From positions 1 through 64,000 of the forward strand of contig NZ_NRCW01000005.1 of NCBI RefSeq assembly GCF_003130075.1: a stretch of DNA of 64,000 nucleotides, read 5' to 3'. The translations under genes and the position numbers were made by a program. Position 1 is the first letter of the stretch. The number at the start of each line of letters is the position of its first letter. This document shows, one piece after another, positions 62,964 to 64,000 of this stretch. Origin of the DNA: Aggregatibacter segnis (GTDB taxonomy: Bacteria > Pseudomonadota > Gammaproteobacteria > Enterobacterales > Pasteurellaceae). The notes below the pieces were generated by a model. It was not told the DNA's origin. It made no database searches and saw only the letters and a program-made list of their open reading frames with translations.

Positions 62964-64000
62964 TTGAGCCGTAATCCTCCGTTTTGGCTAACCGCCTTGA
63001 TTATTCTGATCAGTTTGCCATTGATTCTACCGTTTCTCTATGTGGTGGTTCGGGCGGTTGATGTGGGTTGGGTGCGCAGTATTGAATTGCTTTGGCGACC
63101 GCGTATGTGGGAGCTGTTGAGCAACACCTTGTTATTGATGGTATGTGTAACAACTTTTTCCATTATTCTCGGCACAGTTTGCGCCTTTTTATTGGAACGC
63201 TATCGCTTTTGGGGTAAGCCTTTTTTTCAGGTGGCGATGACCTTGCCGTTGTGCATTCCAGCCTTTGTCAGCTGTTTCACGTGGATTAGTCTGACTTTTC
63301 GTGTTGAAGGCTTTTGGGGCACGATTGGCATTATGACCTTAAGCTATTTTCCACTTGCCTATTTGCCTGTTGCCGCCACGTTAAAACGACTGGATCGGTC
63401 ATTGGAGGAAGTCAGTCTTTCTCTCGGTAAAAGCCGTCGTGATACCTTTTGGTACGCCATATTTCCCCAGTTAAAACCGGCTATCGGCAGCAGTATTTTA
63501 CTCATCGCGTTACATACATTGGTGGAATTCGGTGCCGTGTCTATTTTGAATTATCAAACCTTCACCACGGCTATTTTCCAAGAGTATGAAATGGCCTTTA
63601 ATAACAATACGGCGGCGTTACTGTCGGCGGTGTTAATGGTTATTTGTGCCTTGATCGTGTTCGGCGAAATTTTCTTTCGTGGACAACAAATCCTGTATAA
63701 CAGCGGTAAAGGCGTGACTCGCCCTTATCCGGTGAAAAATTTAACCGCCGGCAAGCAATTCTTGGCTATTATTTTTTTCCTCACCATTTTTCTCCTCAGC
63801 ATCGGTGTACCACTCATTATGTTGATTCACTGGATGTTTGTAGGTACGTCTATTGAAAGTGCGGTGGATTTTTCCGCCTTTTTCGAAGCCTTCAGCAATT
63901 CTTTGTTGGTTTCCGGTTTAGGCGCGGGACTCACCGTGCTTTGCGCACTGCCACTCGTTTGGAGCGCCGTGCGTTATCGTAGTCGCCTCACTGTGTGGAT
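62964..64000 (+). CDS. fbpB: Ferric iron ABC transporter permease FbpB/HitB (partial)
   Basis: The open frame from a TTG start at 62964 runs off the right end with no stop, giving 345 codons. AAGGA lies 7 nt before the TTG. The translation begins LSRNPPFWLTALIILIS and contains repeated membrane spans, TLPLCIPAFVSCFTW, EEVSLSLGKSRRDTFW (the EAA-like loop that contacts the ATPase) and HTLVEFGAVSILNYQ. It aligns well with Haemophilus HitB as I recall it. A USS core lies near 63857. Its partner FbpC lies outside the window. Confidence 0.9.
   Translation, partial: MSRNPPFWLTALIILISLPLILPFLYVVVRAVDVGWVRSIELLWRPRMWELLSNTLLLMVCVTTFSIILGTVCAFLLERYRFWGKPFFQVAMTLPLCIPAFVSCFTWISLTFRVEGFWGTIGIMTLSYFPLAYLPVAATLKRLDRSLEEVSLSLGKSRRDTFWYAIFPQLKPAIGSSILLIALHTLVEFGAVSILNYQTFTTAIFQEYEMAFNNNTAALLSAVLMVICALIVFGEIFFRGQQILYNSGKGVTRPYPVKNLTAGKQFLAIIFFLTIFLLSIGVPLIMLIHWMFVGTSIESAVDFSAFFEAFSNSLLVSGLGAGLTVLCALPLVWSAVRYRSRLTVW

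Overview
The window is chromosomal DNA of a Pasteurellaceae bacterium. Many copies of the 9-mer AAGTGCGGT and its complement ACCGCACTT, the Haemophilus-type DNA uptake signal sequence (USS), occur in genes and in terminator stems. The proteins most resemble Haemophilus and Aggregatibacter orthologues, for example a protein D type GlpQ and a HitA-type iron-binding protein. An Aggregatibacter-like organism is my best guess at genus; this is inference and was not tested. No rRNA, CRISPR array, prophage or insertion sequence was seen.

Layout. 0-9 kb: tex, divergent from greB, then mreBCD (minus) and rnr-rlmB (plus). 9-12 kb: glycerol-3-phosphate uptake (glpT) and the lipoprotein GlpQ, with a perfect CRP-like site and a palindrome upstream of glpT. 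12-14.3 kb: the rpsP-rimM-trmD-rplS operon, with an unusual 79-nt inverted-repeat element between trmD and rplS. 14.5-17.7 kb: pepP-ygfB divergent from zapA-6S RNA-ygfA. 17.7-20.3 kb: bamD, rluD, pgeF. 20.4-23.6 kb: a FepA-type TonB receptor and the queuosine-precursor transporter yhhQ, the latter behind a preQ1-I riboswitch. 23.6-30.7 kb: hemCDXY divergent from cyaA. 30.7-38.8 kb: narP, tamA-tamB, ppx. 38.8-42.9 kb: pckA, a DUF3108-like protein, mnmA, a small tautomerase. 42.9-50.4 kb: nqrABCDEF followed by apbE and nqrM, a complete Na+-pumping NADH:quinone oxidoreductase set with its flavinylation and maturation factors. 50.7-58.8 kb: bolA, a YajG lipoprotein, tRNA-Asn and tRNA-Phe, mltC-yggX-mutY divergent from trmB-yggL, a PCuAC copper chaperone, hflD-purB. 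59-64 kb: an fbp/hit ferric-iron ABC transporter locus.

Most of the window is conserved core genome in familiar order. The clear accessory feature is at the right end: a reverse-oriented gene of about 2.4 kb (60221-62665) lies between fbpA and fbpB. It encodes a protein of helical TPR-like repeats followed by a DUF2971-like domain. At DNA level the repeat part is a 165-bp tandem array whose copies alternate between two types (A-B-A-B-A). The gene carries no USS core, has its own terminator, and separates the iron-binding protein gene from its permease gene, which has a promoter candidate of its own. This locus is the best candidate for an undescribed system. The other main regulatory finds are the preQ1-I riboswitch, the trmD-rplS inverted repeat and a CRP-like site far upstream of nqrA.
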